From assembly GCA_038534295.1 (NCBI GenBank), contig JBCAXA010000001.1, positions 1,612,001-1,676,000 of the forward strand: 64,000 nucleotides of DNA, written 5' to 3'. Shown here one piece after another: positions 8,483 through 17,652 of this stretch (positions are counted from its first letter, which is position 1; each line of letters begins with the position of its first letter). The notes under the pieces are model-generated. The model was given only the letters and a program-made list of their open reading frames with translations. It did no database searches and was not told the origin of the DNA. This stretch comes from JBCAXA01 sp038534295 (GTDB taxonomy: Bacteria; Pseudomonadota; Gammaproteobacteria; Steroidobacterales; Woeseiaceae). The translations under genes were made by a program, and so were the position numbers.

Positions 8483-9553
8483 TTACGTGCCGTGCCAGCG
8501 CGGGCTGAACTCGTGCACGGCGTCGACGAGCGCGCTGACGTGATCCGGATTGATGTCGGGGTGGATGCCGTGCCCGAGATTGAACACGTGCCCGGGACCG
8601 CTGCCGTAGCTAGCCAAAGTCTCGGCGACTTTGGCCCGTATCGCCTCTGGATTGGCGTACAGCACGGATGGGTCGAGATTGCCCTGCAGCGCCACTCGAT
8701 CCGCCGTGAGCCGCCGCGCATCGGCGAGCTCGAGCGTCCAGTCGACACCGAGCGCATCGCAACCGGTATCCGCCATCGCAGCCAGTCGTTGGCCCGCACC
8801 TTTGGTGAAGAGAATTACCGGGATTCGCGCGTCGCCGTCGCCAACGGCGAGCTGTTCGACGATACGCTGCATCGGCGCCAGCGAGAAGCGCTGGTACGCC
8901 GTCGGCTCCAGGGCACCGCCCCAGGTGTCGAAAATCATCGCAGCTTGCGCGCCGGCCGCCAGCTGCGCATTGAGATAGTTGGCGGTCGTGTCGGCAAGGT
9001 GCGCCAGCAAGTGATCGGCGCTCGCCGGATCGTCATAGATCAGCGACTTGATGCGCGCAAAGTTCTTGCTGCTGCCGCCTTCGACCATATACGTCGCGAC
9101 GGTCCACGGACTGCCGGCAAAACCGATCAGCGGGACTTTGCCGGCGAGTTCGCGGCGGATGAGCGAGACGGCATCGGTCACGTAGCCAAGCTCAGTCGCA
9201 ATATCGACGTTGGGCAACGCGCGGATTGCGGCGGCGTCGCGGAGCGGTCGCTCGAAGCGCGGACCTTCGCCGGTTTCGAAATAGAGGCCGAGGCCGAGCG
9301 CGTCGGGCACGGTTAGGATGTCGCTGAACAAAATCGCCGCATCGAGCGCAAAACGGCGCAGCGGCTGCAGCGTGACTTCGCAGGCGAGTTCCGGGTTGCG
9401 GCACAGCGCCATGAAGTCGCCCGCCTGGGCCCGTATCTCGCGATACTCCGGCAGGTAGCGACCGGCCTGGCGCATGATCCAAATCGGCGTTCGGTCGATT
9501 GGCTGGCGCCGCAACGCCCGTAAAAAGCGGTCGTTCTCGAGCGGCGCGTTCAT
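8483..9553 (-). CDS. hemE: Uroporphyrinogen decarboxylase
   Basis: HemE decarboxylates the four acetate side chains of uroporphyrinogen III to give coproporphyrinogen III, a cytoplasmic step of heme synthesis. The N-terminal signature PIWIMRQAGRYLPEYR begins near residue 22 and contains the conserved Arg and the substrate-binding arginines. The second signature GFAGSPWTVATYMVEG lies near residue 144, and the C-terminal FNLGHGIHPDINPDHV carries the conserved His near residue 330. Length (356 aa) is standard. The ATG overlaps the pyrF stop by 4 bp (ATGA), so translation is coupled. Heme supply connects it with hemW and ctaA/ctaB elsewhere in this window. Confidence 0.97.
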   Translation of the reverse strand: MNAPLENDRFLRALRRQPIDRTPIWIMRQAGRYLPEYREIRAQAGDFMALCRNPELACEVTLQPLRRFALDAAILFSDILTVPDALGLGLYFETGEGPRFERPLRDAAAIRALPNVDIATELGYVTDAVSLIRRELAGKVPLIGFAGSPWTVATYMVEGGSSKNFARIKSLIYDDPASADHLLAHLADTTANYLNAQLAAGAQAAMIFDTWGGALEPTAYQRFSLAPMQRIVEQLAVGDGDARIPVILFTKGAGQRLAAMADTGCDALGVDWTLELADARRLTADRVALQGNLDPSVLYANPEAIRAKVAETLASYGSGPGHVFNLGHGIHPDINPDHVSALVDAVHEFSPRWHGT

Positions 9554-10269
9554 TGTGTGGCCTCGAATTGCGCGGCAATCGTCGCTTGAATGGCTTCGGC
9601 CGCCGCACGGGGCGAGGCGGCGTCGCGGATTGGCCGACCGACAACAATGTGATCGGCGCCGTTGGCAAACGCTTGCTCGACGCTGACGACGCGTTTTTGA
9701 TCGTCACTGGGGCGGTTGTCCACCGGCCGAATGCCAGGGGTAACGACGAGCAGGCGCTCGTCGACATGCTCGCGCAGCCGCGCAACTTCGAGGCCCGATG
9801 AGATCACGCCGTCGCAGCCCGCCTCGAAGGCACGGCGCGCCCGCGACAGCACCAGCTCGGCCACATCGCAGTCGAAACCGAGATCATCGAGATCGCCGCG
9901 ATCGAGACTGGTCAGGGCGGTCACCGCCAGTACCTTCAATGCGCCCTTTTCGGCGGCGGCCGCTTCCATGATCGACTGATTGCCATGCACCGTGCAGAAT
10001 GTCGCGCCGCGCTGCGCAAGGTTGCGTACCGCCGCCGCAACGGTTGCCGGCACATCGAACAATTTGACGTCGACAAAGACCTTTTTGTCGCGGCTGAGCA
10101 GCCAATCGAGGAGGTCGAAATAACCGTCGGTCATCGCAAGTTCGAGACCGATCTTATAGAACGACACGGCGTCGCCGAGTTCGTCGGCCAGGCGACGGCC
10201 GGCGTCGGCACTCGGCACGTCGAGCGCGAAGATCAGTCGCTCGCGGGCGGGGATGGCTTTCGGGGTCAC
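9550..10269 (-). CDS. pyrF: Orotidine 5'-phosphate decarboxylase
   Basis: PyrF makes UMP from OMP in the last step of de novo pyrimidine synthesis. The catalytic D-x-K-x-x-D element is present as VFVDVKLFDVP near residue 65, with LIFALDVPSADAG at the start of the barrel and the phosphate-binding VVGRPIRDA near residue 213. The frame is open to 10347, but I chose the GTG at 10269 because AAGGA lies 7 bases upstream and the resulting 239-residue protein has the family length. It begins 43 bases after dgt and overlaps hemE by 4 bp. The combination dgt-pyrF-hemE is unusual compared with enterobacteria. Confidence 0.94.
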   Translation of the reverse strand: MTPKAIPARERLIFALDVPSADAGRRLADELGDAVSFYKIGLELAMTDGYFDLLDWLLSRDKKVFVDVKLFDVPATVAAAVRNLAQRGATFCTVHGNQSIMEAAAAEKGALKVLAVTALTSLDRGDLDDLGFDCDVAELVLSRARRAFEAGCDGVISSGLEVARLREHVDERLLVVTPGIRPVDNRPSDDQKRVVSVEQAFANGADHIVVGRPIRDAASPRAAAEAIQATIAAQFEATQ

Positions 10270-10312
10270 TGGTAGTCCTTCGTACGAAAAGTCGTTGGCG
10301 GCGCGCAACCGA

Positions 10313-11449
10313 TCAGGCAGCACCGGCCACGCGACCGAGCCGCTCATGTTCGAGCTGGGCGAAGCGGTCGGTCATCCCGGCGATGTAATCGGCGACAACG
10401 CGCGGCAGCGAGTCTGGCACACCAATGCGGGCCTGAAAATCCTCAGGCAGGCGACTCGCATCCTGCATGTAGGCCGCAAACAGTTGGTTGATGATCGATT
10501 TAGCGCGTTCGGTCATGTCGCGCACTCGCGGGTGACGATACAGCTTGTCGCGCAGATATTGTTTCATCGCAATGTGATCGCGTTTCAGCGCCTCGCTGAA
10601 ACCGATCAACGGCCCCGGCGCAGCGCGGACGGCGTCGATATTGGCGGGTGCTGCATCGCCAAGGCGGCGCTGACTCTCGCCAATCAGGTCGTTGACCGCT
10701 ACGCCGAACATACGGCGGATGGTTTCGTGAATCGTGCGTCGCGAATCGAGACCGGGAAATTCGCGCCGCACTTCTTGGAATTGGGTCTCGAACAGCGCTT
10801 CGCTGCACATGTCGTCGACGTCGAGCAAACCGGCCCGCAGGCCGTCGTCGATGTCGTGGTGGTTGTAGGCGATTTCGTCGGCGACATTGGCGAGCTGCGC
10901 CTCGAGGCCGGGCTGCTGGCGATCGATGAAGCGCTGGCCAACATCGCCGAGCTGGCGCGCATCGTTCAGCGAGCAGTGCTTGAGAATGCCCTCGCGAGTC
11001 TCGAACGACAGATTCAGACCGTCAAACGTTGGGTACTTTTGTTCCAACACGTCCACGATCCGCAGCGACTGTAGGTTGTGCTCGAAGCCACCGTAGTCGC
11101 GCATGCACGCATGTAATGCATCCTGCCCGGCGTGACCAAACGGCGTGTGGCCGAGATCGTGGGCGAGGCAAATCGCCTCGGTCAACGATTCGTTGAGCCC
11201 CAAGGTGTTGGCGACCGTGCGGGCGACCTGGGCAACTTCCAGCGAGTGAGTCAGCCGAGTGCGATAGAGATCACCCTCGTGATTGACGAAAACTTGGGTT
11301 TTGTAAACCAGCCGGCGAAATGCGGTGGAGTGCACGACGCGGTCGCGGTCGCGCTGGAACGCGTTGCGGTAACGAGACGGCGGCTCTGGATAGCGTCGGC
11401 CGCGACTGGCCGCAGCGTCGGCGGCGTAAGGTGCCGGCTGATCAGCCAT
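10313..11449 (-). CDS. dgt: Deoxyguanosinetriphosphate triphosphohydrolase-like protein
   Basis: This HD-domain enzyme belongs to the dNTPase family that removes triphosphate from dGTP and other dNTPs and influences dNTP pools. The metal-binding residues are seen in TRLTHSLEVAQVARTVA near residue 52, LAHDLGHTPFGHAGQ near 83 and AYNHHDIDDGLRAG near 170. Length (378 aa) matches the shorter, type 2 dGTPase-like branch rather than E. coli Dgt. The ATG at 11449 (MADQPAPYAADA) overlaps the end of aroB by 8 bases; a longer frame upstream lies entirely within aroB and is not credible. Substrate specificity cannot be read from the sequence. Confidence 0.93.
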   Translation of the reverse strand: MADQPAPYAADAAASRGRRYPEPPSRYRNAFQRDRDRVVHSTAFRRLVYKTQVFVNHEGDLYRTRLTHSLEVAQVARTVANTLGLNESLTEAICLAHDLGHTPFGHAGQDALHACMRDYGGFEHNLQSLRIVDVLEQKYPTFDGLNLSFETREGILKHCSLNDARQLGDVGQRFIDRQQPGLEAQLANVADEIAYNHHDIDDGLRAGLLDVDDMCSEALFETQFQEVRREFPGLDSRRTIHETIRRMFGVAVNDLIGESQRRLGDAAPANIDAVRAAPGPLIGFSEALKRDHIAMKQYLRDKLYRHPRVRDMTERAKSIINQLFAAYMQDASRLPEDFQARIGVPDSLPRVVADYIAGMTDRFAQLEHERLGRVAGAA

Positions 11450-12512
11450 CGGCCATGGCGAGCGCGCGCTCGAGCGCGCCTTGATCGTAGTCGGCCGTGA
11501 CGTAGGCATCGCCCAGCGCGCGCAGCAGCACGAGACGAACCTGGCCGGACAAGACTTTTTTGTCGAGCTGCATCGCCTGCCACAGATTTTCGCCGCCGAC
11601 GGGCGGCGGCGCGGTTGGCAATCCAGCCGCAGCCAAAAGGGCCTGCAGGCGTTCGACGTCGGCCGCGGCGAGATCGCTCGCCACCGCCGCCATCACCATG
11701 CCGGCCGCCACCGCCTCGCCGTGCAGCCAGGCACCGTAACCGGCCACAGTCTCAATGGCGTGACCGAAAGTATGGCCGAGATTGAGAAGCGCTCGCTGAT
11801 TGCGCTCGTGCTCATCGGCGGCAACGACCAGCGCCTTGGCGGTGCAGGAACGAGCGATCGCTTCAGTCAATGCGGCGTGGTCGAGCGCGCGCAGCGCCGC
11901 CATATTCGACTCGAGCCAGGCGAAAAACTCGAGGTCGCCGAGAACGCCGTATTTCACGACTTCCGCAAGGCCCGCAGCGAGCTCCCGAGGCGGTAACGTC
12001 GCCAAGGTCTCAAGGTCAATGAGCACATGAACCGGCTGATGGAACGCACCGATCAAGTTCTTGCCGGCTTGGTGATTAACGCCGGTTTTGCCGCCGACCG
12101 ACGAATCGACCTGCGCTAATAATGTCGTTGGCACCTGAATGAAGTTGACGCCGCGCTGATAACTCGCCGCCGCGAACCCGGCGATGTCGCCGACTACGCC
12201 GCCGCCCAACGCAATCACCGTCGTATCGCGATTGGCGCCCATGCCGACGAGTGCGTCGATGATCGTCTCGACCGCCGCAAGGTTTTTGTGTTGCTCACCG
12301 TCGGCGATCGTGACGAGCTCATGGCGCACGTCGCCGAGCGCCGGTTGTATGCGCCCGGCGTACAGCGGCGCGACGGTGTCATTGCTGACAACGAGCGCGT
12401 CTGGTCCGTCGATATGGTGCGCCAGCGCATCCTTGAGGCCGAGCGCGCCGGCGGCGATCCGGATCGCGTAGCTACGCGTGTCTAGGTCTACGTACACGGT
12501 TCGTTCGATCAC
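11442..12512 (-). CDS. aroB: 3-dehydroquinate synthase
   Basis: AroB converts DAHP to 3-dehydroquinate in the shikimate pathway, using NAD and a divalent metal. The NAD-binding stretch GGGVVGDIAGFAA begins near residue 103, followed by FIQVPTTLLAQVDSSVGGKTGVNH near 128, and the metal ligands in AEVVKYG near 184, LNLGHTFGHAIE near 243 and HGEAVAAGM near 264. Every expected motif is intact. It lies 50 bases downstream of aroK in the conserved aroK-aroB order and overlaps dgt at its 3' end. Length 356 aa is typical. Confidence 0.97.
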   Translation of the reverse strand: MIERTVYVDLDTRSYAIRIAAGALGLKDALAHHIDGPDALVVSNDTVAPLYAGRIQPALGDVRHELVTIADGEQHKNLAAVETIIDALVGMGANRDTTVIALGGGVVGDIAGFAAASYQRGVNFIQVPTTLLAQVDSSVGGKTGVNHQAGKNLIGAFHQPVHVLIDLETLATLPPRELAAGLAEVVKYGVLGDLEFFAWLESNMAALRALDHAALTEAIARSCTAKALVVAADEHERNQRALLNLGHTFGHAIETVAGYGAWLHGEAVAAGMVMAAVASDLAAADVERLQALLAAAGLPTAPPPVGGENLWQAMQLDKKVLSGQVRLVLLRALGDAYVTADYDQGALERALAMADG

Positions 12513-12562
12513 CGGCGAAGCATAGCGGCGAACGACGGGTCGCGAAACCGCGCCCTGGCTGG

Positions 12563-13069
12563 CTACAGCGCCTCCAGCCGAGCAACGATTTCGTCGGCGA
12601 CGTCGTTGACCCGCCGCTTGTCGGTCTCAACGACCATGTCGGCTAGCTCGGTGTACAGCGGCTCGCGCACCTCCATGAGACGGGTCAGAACGTCACGCGG
12701 TTCGCCGTCTTTCAGCAGCGGGCGCTCGCGACCACGGCTCGTGCGCGTGAGCTGTTGCTCAATACTGGCGGTTAGATAAACCACCTGACCGCGCGATCCC
12801 AGCCGGCGCCGGTTTTCCGGATCGCCGATGACGCCGCCGCCGGTCGCCAGCACGAGGTTGTTGCGCTCGGTCAGATCGGCGATGACCGCGGACTCGCGTT
12901 TGCGAAACCCGGCCTCGCCTTCCTTCTCGAAGATGAACGGAATATCGACACCAGTACGGCGCTCGATTTCCGAGTCCGAGTCAATGAACTCGAGCTTCAG
13001 CAGCCGGGCGAGTTGCTTGCCGACCGCGGACTTGCCGGCCCCCATCGGGCCAATTAGGTAAACATTCAC
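12563..13069 (-). CDS. aroK: Shikimate kinase I
   Basis: AroK phosphorylates shikimate at the 3-hydroxyl with ATP. The P-loop GPMGAGKSAVGKQLA starts near residue 7, the shikimate-binding Asp is in FIDSDSEIERRTG near 31, ATGGGVIGD near 76 carries the GGG motif, and the lid arginine lies in TSRGRERPLL near 115. Length 168 aa is normal. The start is a GTG (position 13069) with no clear Shine-Dalgarno before it, and a strong terminator sits only about 20 bases upstream. Expression may therefore depend on a promoter inside or before that hairpin, or on readthrough from the pilus operon. Confidence 0.95.
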   Translation of the reverse strand: MNVYLIGPMGAGKSAVGKQLARLLKLEFIDSDSEIERRTGVDIPFIFEKEGEAGFRKRESAVIADLTERNNLVLATGGGVIGDPENRRRLGSRGQVVYLTASIEQQLTRTSRGRERPLLKDGEPRDVLTRLMEVREPLYTELADMVVETDKRRVNDVADEIVARLEAL

Positions 13070-13090
13070 GGAGAAACAAATCTGTCAGGC

Positions 13091-13122
13091 AAAAAAAAGC
13101 CCCGCCATAATAGCGGGGCTTT
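13091..13122 (-). terminator. Intrinsic terminator at the end of the pilus operon
   Basis: An inverted repeat AAAGCCCCGC / GCGGGGCTTT (13096-13105 and 13113-13122) has a 7-base loop. Read on the minus strand it is followed by a run of eight T (the A-run at 13091-13098). It lies between the Ig-like lipoprotein gene and aroK, so it should end most transcripts that come from pilM-pilQ. Confidence 0.9.
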
Positions 13123-13140
13123 GATTAGAAACACTATCTC

Positions 13141-14856
13141 TTATGGCTGCACGCCGATCGCATAAAGCGTCTCGATACCGTTCGGTGTACTCACGGTCAC
13201 CGTCAGGGTGCCGGCCTGGTTAACGTTGTTGACGCTAATCGAGAAATTCAGCGGGCCATTGAAGTTCGAACACGGCACCGTGAAGCCCGTTGAGCTCAAC
13301 GTACCGCTGGTCGTCGCGAAGGAAACGGTGGTGCCGCCAGCCATCGGCTGCGGGGTTGTCCCGTTTCCTTTGAAATCGCCGATCGTAAACGTCACGCTAC
13401 CGCCGCCGCCGGTGATCAAGCCGCCGACATTATCGGTAATCAGTGCCGTGCTTGCGGACAGCACAACGACGATTTGGTCGCTAACAAACAGCGTTTCGTT
13501 GACGCTGCAGACAGCGCCGCCGACGGCGTCGCAAAGCAGTCCGTTAAAGCCTGCGTAAAACGCCTGGTTGGCGTCGTCCCGCAGACCGTTCTGATTGAAA
13601 TCTCGGAACGGTTCGGTGATCTGATAGATACCGTCTTCGTTCTCGTCCTGGAACGGCTCGCCGATATTTTGCGGTATGTCGGTACCGTTGAAACGACCGT
13701 TGCCGTCGAGGTCCGTAAACGATTCCTCACCGATAGTCGACGCCAGAATGGTCACACGACCGTCAGATGGACGCGGTGACTGACTGACGAGGTCGACCGA
13801 ACAAACGCCACCGCCGTTCGATTGCGTGGTCTGAGTGACGCAAGACCCGCCTATCTGCGCGCCCTCTGACGTAAATGTCACAGCCGTGCCGTCGGGTACC
13901 GGGTTGTTGAAGCGGTCAGACAAGCGAATCGTCGTCTCTGTCGTCTCACCGTCGAAGTTCCAGCCTTCGATGTTGACGCACTCCGTAGAGAGCGAGACCG
14001 AATCGTTGTCCGGAATACCGGTCGTAATTGTCAGCTGGTCCGACTGCGTTGCGATAACCGGAGCAGACCCGACGACCGTCGCGGTGATTCGAACGGGCGT
14101 AGCGACCGTGCCTGCCGAAATAACGGTCTGGACGAAGCCTTGCGCGTCGGAGACAGCGTTGGTCGGTTGCAACACGATACCGCCAACAGGGGTATTCAGT
14201 GTAAACGCCACGTCGGTGTCGGGAACCGGCCCACCCGTCGCATCAACAACTCGAAAACGGACCGTGGACGTTTCCTGTCGCCCAGCACCGCCAGTGCCTT
14301 GCAGGCCGATGTTAGTCGGGTCGGCGCTGATGAAGTTGATCGAACCTACTGCCGCCGGCATGACATTGACCGTGTTGGTTGCGCGCAGCGCGGCACCACT
14401 GACGTTTGCGGTCGCAACAATTTCGTCGTCGCCGGAGCAACCGGTGGCTGAATACGTAGCCGTTGCCGAGCCGGTCGTTGTGGTGACGCTGCTTTCGACA
14501 ATATTCGCAAGTCCGCCAGCCGCACAGGTCGACGTAAAGGTCACCATGATGCTGTCGCTGACCAAGGTGTTCGTGCCGTCAACGAAGGTGACCGTAATAC
14601 TGGCGCTACCACCGGCCGGCAACATCGTCTGCGAGACTTCGACGACGCCGGGGATAAAGGTCGCTCCCGATCCGGAACCGATCGTGATCGTATCGTTGAC
14701 GCCGCCGCCAGCACCACCGCCACCGCCGCCGCCAGCGCCACCGCCGGTTGCTCCACCGCCGGCGCCGCCGGTCAGGGAATCGTCGGTACCGCCACTGCTG
14801 CAGGCCGCGAGTGCCGCGCCGAAAAAGGCGATTAGCAGAAGTTTCGAGAATCTCAT
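13141..14856 (-). CDS. Ig-like (Big_1-type) lipoprotein downstream of pilQ
   Basis: The product is a 571-residue predicted lipoprotein: the leader MRFSKLLLIAFFGAALAAC ends in a lipobox LAAC. A very Gly-rich linker follows near residues 25-50. After it come Ser/Thr/Val-rich beta domains with invasin-like signatures such as GGSASITVTFVDGTN, PDTDVAFTLNTPVGG and PVPDGTAVTFTSEGA, consistent with three or four Ig-like folds. Near residues 375-440 there is a set of acidic calcium-loop-like motifs (DLDGNGRFNGTD, DENEDGIYQ, DFNQNGLRDD). The frame is open upstream to 14934, but the ATG at 14856 begins the signal peptide. It follows pilQ by 55 bases on the same strand and precedes the operon terminator. 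A pilus-linked or adhesive role is inferred only from position. Confidence 0.85.
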   Translation of the reverse strand: MRFSKLLLIAFFGAALAACSSGGTDDSLTGGAGGGATGGGAGGGGGGGAGGGVNDTITIGSGSGATFIPGVVEVSQTMLPAGGSASITVTFVDGTNTLVSDSIMVTFTSTCAAGGLANIVESSVTTTTGSATATYSATGCSGDDEIVATANVSGAALRATNTVNVMPAAVGSINFISADPTNIGLQGTGGAGRQETSTVRFRVVDATGGPVPDTDVAFTLNTPVGGIVLQPTNAVSDAQGFVQTVISAGTVATPVRITATVVGSAPVIATQSDQLTITTGIPDNDSVSLSTECVNIEGWNFDGETTETTIRLSDRFNNPVPDGTAVTFTSEGAQIGGSCVTQTTQSNGGGVCSVDLVSQSPRPSDGRVTILASTIGEESFTDLDGNGRFNGTDIPQNIGEPFQDENEDGIYQITEPFRDFNQNGLRDDANQAFYAGFNGLLCDAVGGAVCSVNETLFVSDQIVVVLSASTALITDNVGGLITGGGGSVTFTIGDFKGNGTTPQPMAGGTTVSFATTSGTLSSTGFTVPCSNFNGPLNFSISVNNVNQAGTLTVTVSTPNGIETLYAIGVQP

Positions 14857-14911
14857 CGTTTCAGTTCCTAAAGCTCTTCGGAAAGTCCGTCGTCCCAGCC
14901 CACGGCCGTCG

Positions 14912-17101
14912 CTAGTAAACGGAGACATCCTCATCGAGAATTTTTGGCGTAATGAAAATCAACAGTTCCGATTTGTTGGAGACGCGGCGCGACGAGCGGA
15001 ACAAAACGCCCAGGCCAGGAATGTCTCCGATCAACGGCACCTTCGTGTTGACCTCGGTTCGCTCGGTCGTATAAACACCACCCAGGACCACGGTTTGGCC
15101 ATCGCGAACCAGAACCTGCGTGATGACTTCGCGCGTGTCGATACTCGGCACGAAACCGCCCGTGGCGCTGGCGACGAGTTCGCCGACGCTGTCCTGCGCA
15201 ACGCGCAGATCCATGATGATGTTGTTGTCGGGCGTAATTTGCGGGGTCACCCGAAGCTCGAGCACCGCATCCTTAAACTGGGTCGTCGTCGCCCCGCTCG
15301 ACGCCGCTTCCTGGAATGGAATTTCCACACCTTGGCGGATGACGGCTTCGCGCTGGTTGGCGGTGATGACGCGAGGCGTCGATACGACCTCGCCTTTGTT
15401 TTCCGCCTGCAGCGCCGAGAGCTCGAGATCGAGAATGTAATCCGAGTCGAGCACGGCCAGAGCAATTTGGCCGGCCGGACTGACGACCGGCAGGTTGACG
15501 TTGTATCGGTTGTCGATAATCGGCGCTTCGACCGGGAACGGCTGACCGGAGTTGGACAGGTTGTCGAGCGCCGAGTCGGTGATCGTGCCGGAACCAGCGC
15601 TGGTACCGGTGGTTGAAAATAGACCGTCGCTGGAATTCTCTTGCACCGCGGTCAGGCCGAGCCGCGAACCAAATTCGCGACTGAAGTCGTCGTTGACGAC
15701 GACGATGCGCGATTCGACCATGACCTGGCGCACCGGAATGTCGAGCGTCGTGACGAGCCGGCGAATCGCTCGCAGGTTCTCACCGGTATCGCGCACCAGT
15801 AGCGTATTGGTGCGTTCGTCGATCGCCACACTGCCGCGCTCCGACAGCAGCGAACCAGCGATACCCGTTTGATTCTGAATGAGGTCGGCAAGGTCAGTGG
15901 CCTTGGCGTAGTTGACCTGCAGGAACTCGCTGAACAGCGGCTCGAGTTCGGCGATTTGCGCCTTCGCCTCGAGCTCCGCTTTTTCGCGAGCCGCGATCTC
16001 TTCGGCCGGCGCCACGATGATGACGTTGCCGTTGGCGCGCATGTCGAGACCCTTGGTGGTCAGCACGATGTCGAGCGCCTGATCCCACGGCACGTTGTTA
16101 AGACGCAGCGTGACGTTGCCCTGGACCGTGTCGGCAACGACGATGTTCTGACCGCTGATCTCAGCCAGCAGCTGCAATACCGCGCGCGTCTCAATGTCCT
16201 GGAAGTTCAGTGTGACCCGCTCGCCGTCGTAGGTCTTGTCTTCTGAGAACAATCCCTGTGTGCCTTCGTCGACATCGATTTGCGGGTTGATCTCGATGGT
16301 GAATACGTTGTCGGACTGATAGGCGAGCTGGTCGTAGGCGCCTTCAGCCGTGATGATCACGCGCGCGTCGTTGTTGACGCGGATTGCATCGATCGTCGTT
16401 ACCGGTGTTGCGAAGTCCTGCACGTCCAAACGGCGTACCAGCTCGCTCGGCAAGTCGGTGTTGCGGAACTCAGCAACGACGCGACCGCCTTCCTGGCGGA
16501 TATCGACGGCGGTCGACGGGTCGGAAAGGTCAACGATGATCCGGCCGCCGCCTTCACGCGTACGACGAAAATCGACGTTACCGATGCTCCGCGAACCGGC
16601 CGCAGCAGATGTTTGGAAACTGGTCGCCGGCGCGCTCGAGAAGGTCGGGCCAGCCACGCCGGCTTCCGCTTCACCGAGCGTTACAATGACGCTGTTGCCG
16701 ACCGCGCGAGTCTCGTAGGTCGTCAGCGTGTCCAAGTTCAATACGACGCGGGTGCGACCGTTCGCCTCGGCCGTCAACACTGTCGACAGACCGCCGACGT
16801 TAACGTCACGGCGACGCTGGGTAATGCCGAGCGCGGTGTCGGCCAGATCCAGCGCGATACGCGCCGGATTGTCGATCGTAAAGCTGAGTGGCTCTTCGGC
16901 CGGGCCGCTGAGTATCAGGGTCAGCTCAACCTGCTGGTTTGGCAAGCGCTGGACCTGAATGTCGGTTAGCGTTTTGCTGGCGTCCTGAGCAACGGCACTG
17001 GTCGCAGCAAGCGCAGCCAGCGTCCACAGCGCGGCGACCGCTCGGACAAAACCGAATTGCCGCCCCCCCTTGGCTGATTGGAAAACGTGTGCGCGCGTCA
17101 T
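14912..17101 (-). CDS. pilQ: Type IV pilus outer-membrane secretin
   Basis: PilQ forms the outer-membrane channel through which the type IV pilus passes. The 729-residue protein has a signal peptide (about residues 12-38), two AMIN-like beta domains that bind peptidoglycan (for example VELTLILSGPAEEPLSFTIDNPARIALDL near residue 45, split by loops), a secretin N0 domain near VTLNFQDIETRAVLQLLAEISGQNIVV split around residue 310, N1 repeats, and the C-terminal secretin barrel with VSTPRVITANQREAVIRQG and VPLIGDIPGLGVLFRS, the classical secretin signature. The ATG at 17101 has AGGGAG nine bases upstream; the open frame above it (to 17134) includes no comparable site. It follows pilP with a 29-base gap. 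Confidence 0.96.
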   Translation of the reverse strand: MTRAHVFQSAKGGRQFGFVRAVAALWTLAALAATSAVAQDASKTLTDIQVQRLPNQQVELTLILSGPAEEPLSFTIDNPARIALDLADTALGITQRRRDVNVGGLSTVLTAEANGRTRVVLNLDTLTTYETRAVGNSVIVTLGEAEAGVAGPTFSSAPATSFQTSAAAGSRSIGNVDFRRTREGGGRIIVDLSDPSTAVDIRQEGGRVVAEFRNTDLPSELVRRLDVQDFATPVTTIDAIRVNNDARVIITAEGAYDQLAYQSDNVFTIEINPQIDVDEGTQGLFSEDKTYDGERVTLNFQDIETRAVLQLLAEISGQNIVVADTVQGNVTLRLNNVPWDQALDIVLTTKGLDMRANGNVIIVAPAEEIAAREKAELEAKAQIAELEPLFSEFLQVNYAKATDLADLIQNQTGIAGSLLSERGSVAIDERTNTLLVRDTGENLRAIRRLVTTLDIPVRQVMVESRIVVVNDDFSREFGSRLGLTAVQENSSDGLFSTTGTSAGSGTITDSALDNLSNSGQPFPVEAPIIDNRYNVNLPVVSPAGQIALAVLDSDYILDLELSALQAENKGEVVSTPRVITANQREAVIRQGVEIPFQEAASSGATTTQFKDAVLELRVTPQITPDNNIIMDLRVAQDSVGELVASATGGFVPSIDTREVITQVLVRDGQTVVLGGVYTTERTEVNTKVPLIGDIPGLGVLFRSSRRVSNKSELLIFITPKILDEDVSVY

Positions 17102-17130
17102 TCTTTGTAACTCCCTATGCCTTATCGGCA

Positions 17131-17652
17131 TCAATCAGCCAGACTGATGGTGGCTTCGCGTTCGACGTAGCCGCCAATTCCGTCCGAGACGATTTCCATG
17201 ACTTCAATTTTAGAATCGGTGATGTTGACGATGCGACCGTCGTTCTGGCCGATGTAGTTGCCTCGCAGCACCTGGTGCACCAATCCTTCCGGATCGATCA
17301 GCAAGGCATACGACGTGCCGGCGAGACTCAGCGTGCCGGCCATGGCCAGACTGTCGAGCGGAAAGCGCTCGAGATACTCTTTCGGCCGATCGTCGATCGG
17401 CCGCGGCCCGGTCGTGCGCTGTGAGACGGTTGGCCGATCCGGTTCGAACGGCGAACGGGCGTTGCCGGCGTCGGCCGTGTAGCGCACCGTTTCATACGGA
17501 CGAATCTCCGGCAGCTGCTCGGGCCGCTGGCCCGGCTGCGCTTTGATCGTATCGATGTACTGCTCGAGATCGTCCATGTTGCGGCCACAAGCTCCGAGCG
17601 CAACGCTAAGCGTCAGCAACGCAACCAACCGCTGCATCGTTCGACGACTCAT
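17131..17652 (-). CDS. pilP: Type IV pilus assembly lipoprotein PilP
   Basis: PilP is an inner-membrane lipoprotein that links the PilMNO platform to the secretin PilQ. A short signal peptide with lipobox LGAC (residues about 18-21) is followed by the unstructured region DDLEQYIDTIKAQPG and the beta-domain part MAGTLSLAGTSYALLIDPEGLVHQVLRGNYIGQNDGRI, split here near residue 108. The ATG at 17652 shares one base with the pilO stop (TGATG). A GTG three bases earlier is an alternative. Length 173 aa is as expected. Confidence 0.95.
   Translation of the reverse strand: MSRRTMQRLVALLTLSVALGACGRNMDDLEQYIDTIKAQPGQRPEQLPEIRPYETVRYTADAGNARSPFEPDRPTVSQRTTGPRPIDDRPKEYLERFPLDSLAMAGTLSLAGTSYALLIDPEGLVHQVLRGNYIGQNDGRIVNITDSKIEVMEIVSDGIGGYVEREATISLAD

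Noticed and set aside
13835..15616. Plus-strand frame of 593 codons opposite the Ig lipoprotein and pilQ
   Set aside because: It crosses two real genes on the other strand and is rich in Pro/Val/Ser from reversed repeats; no ribosome site or family.
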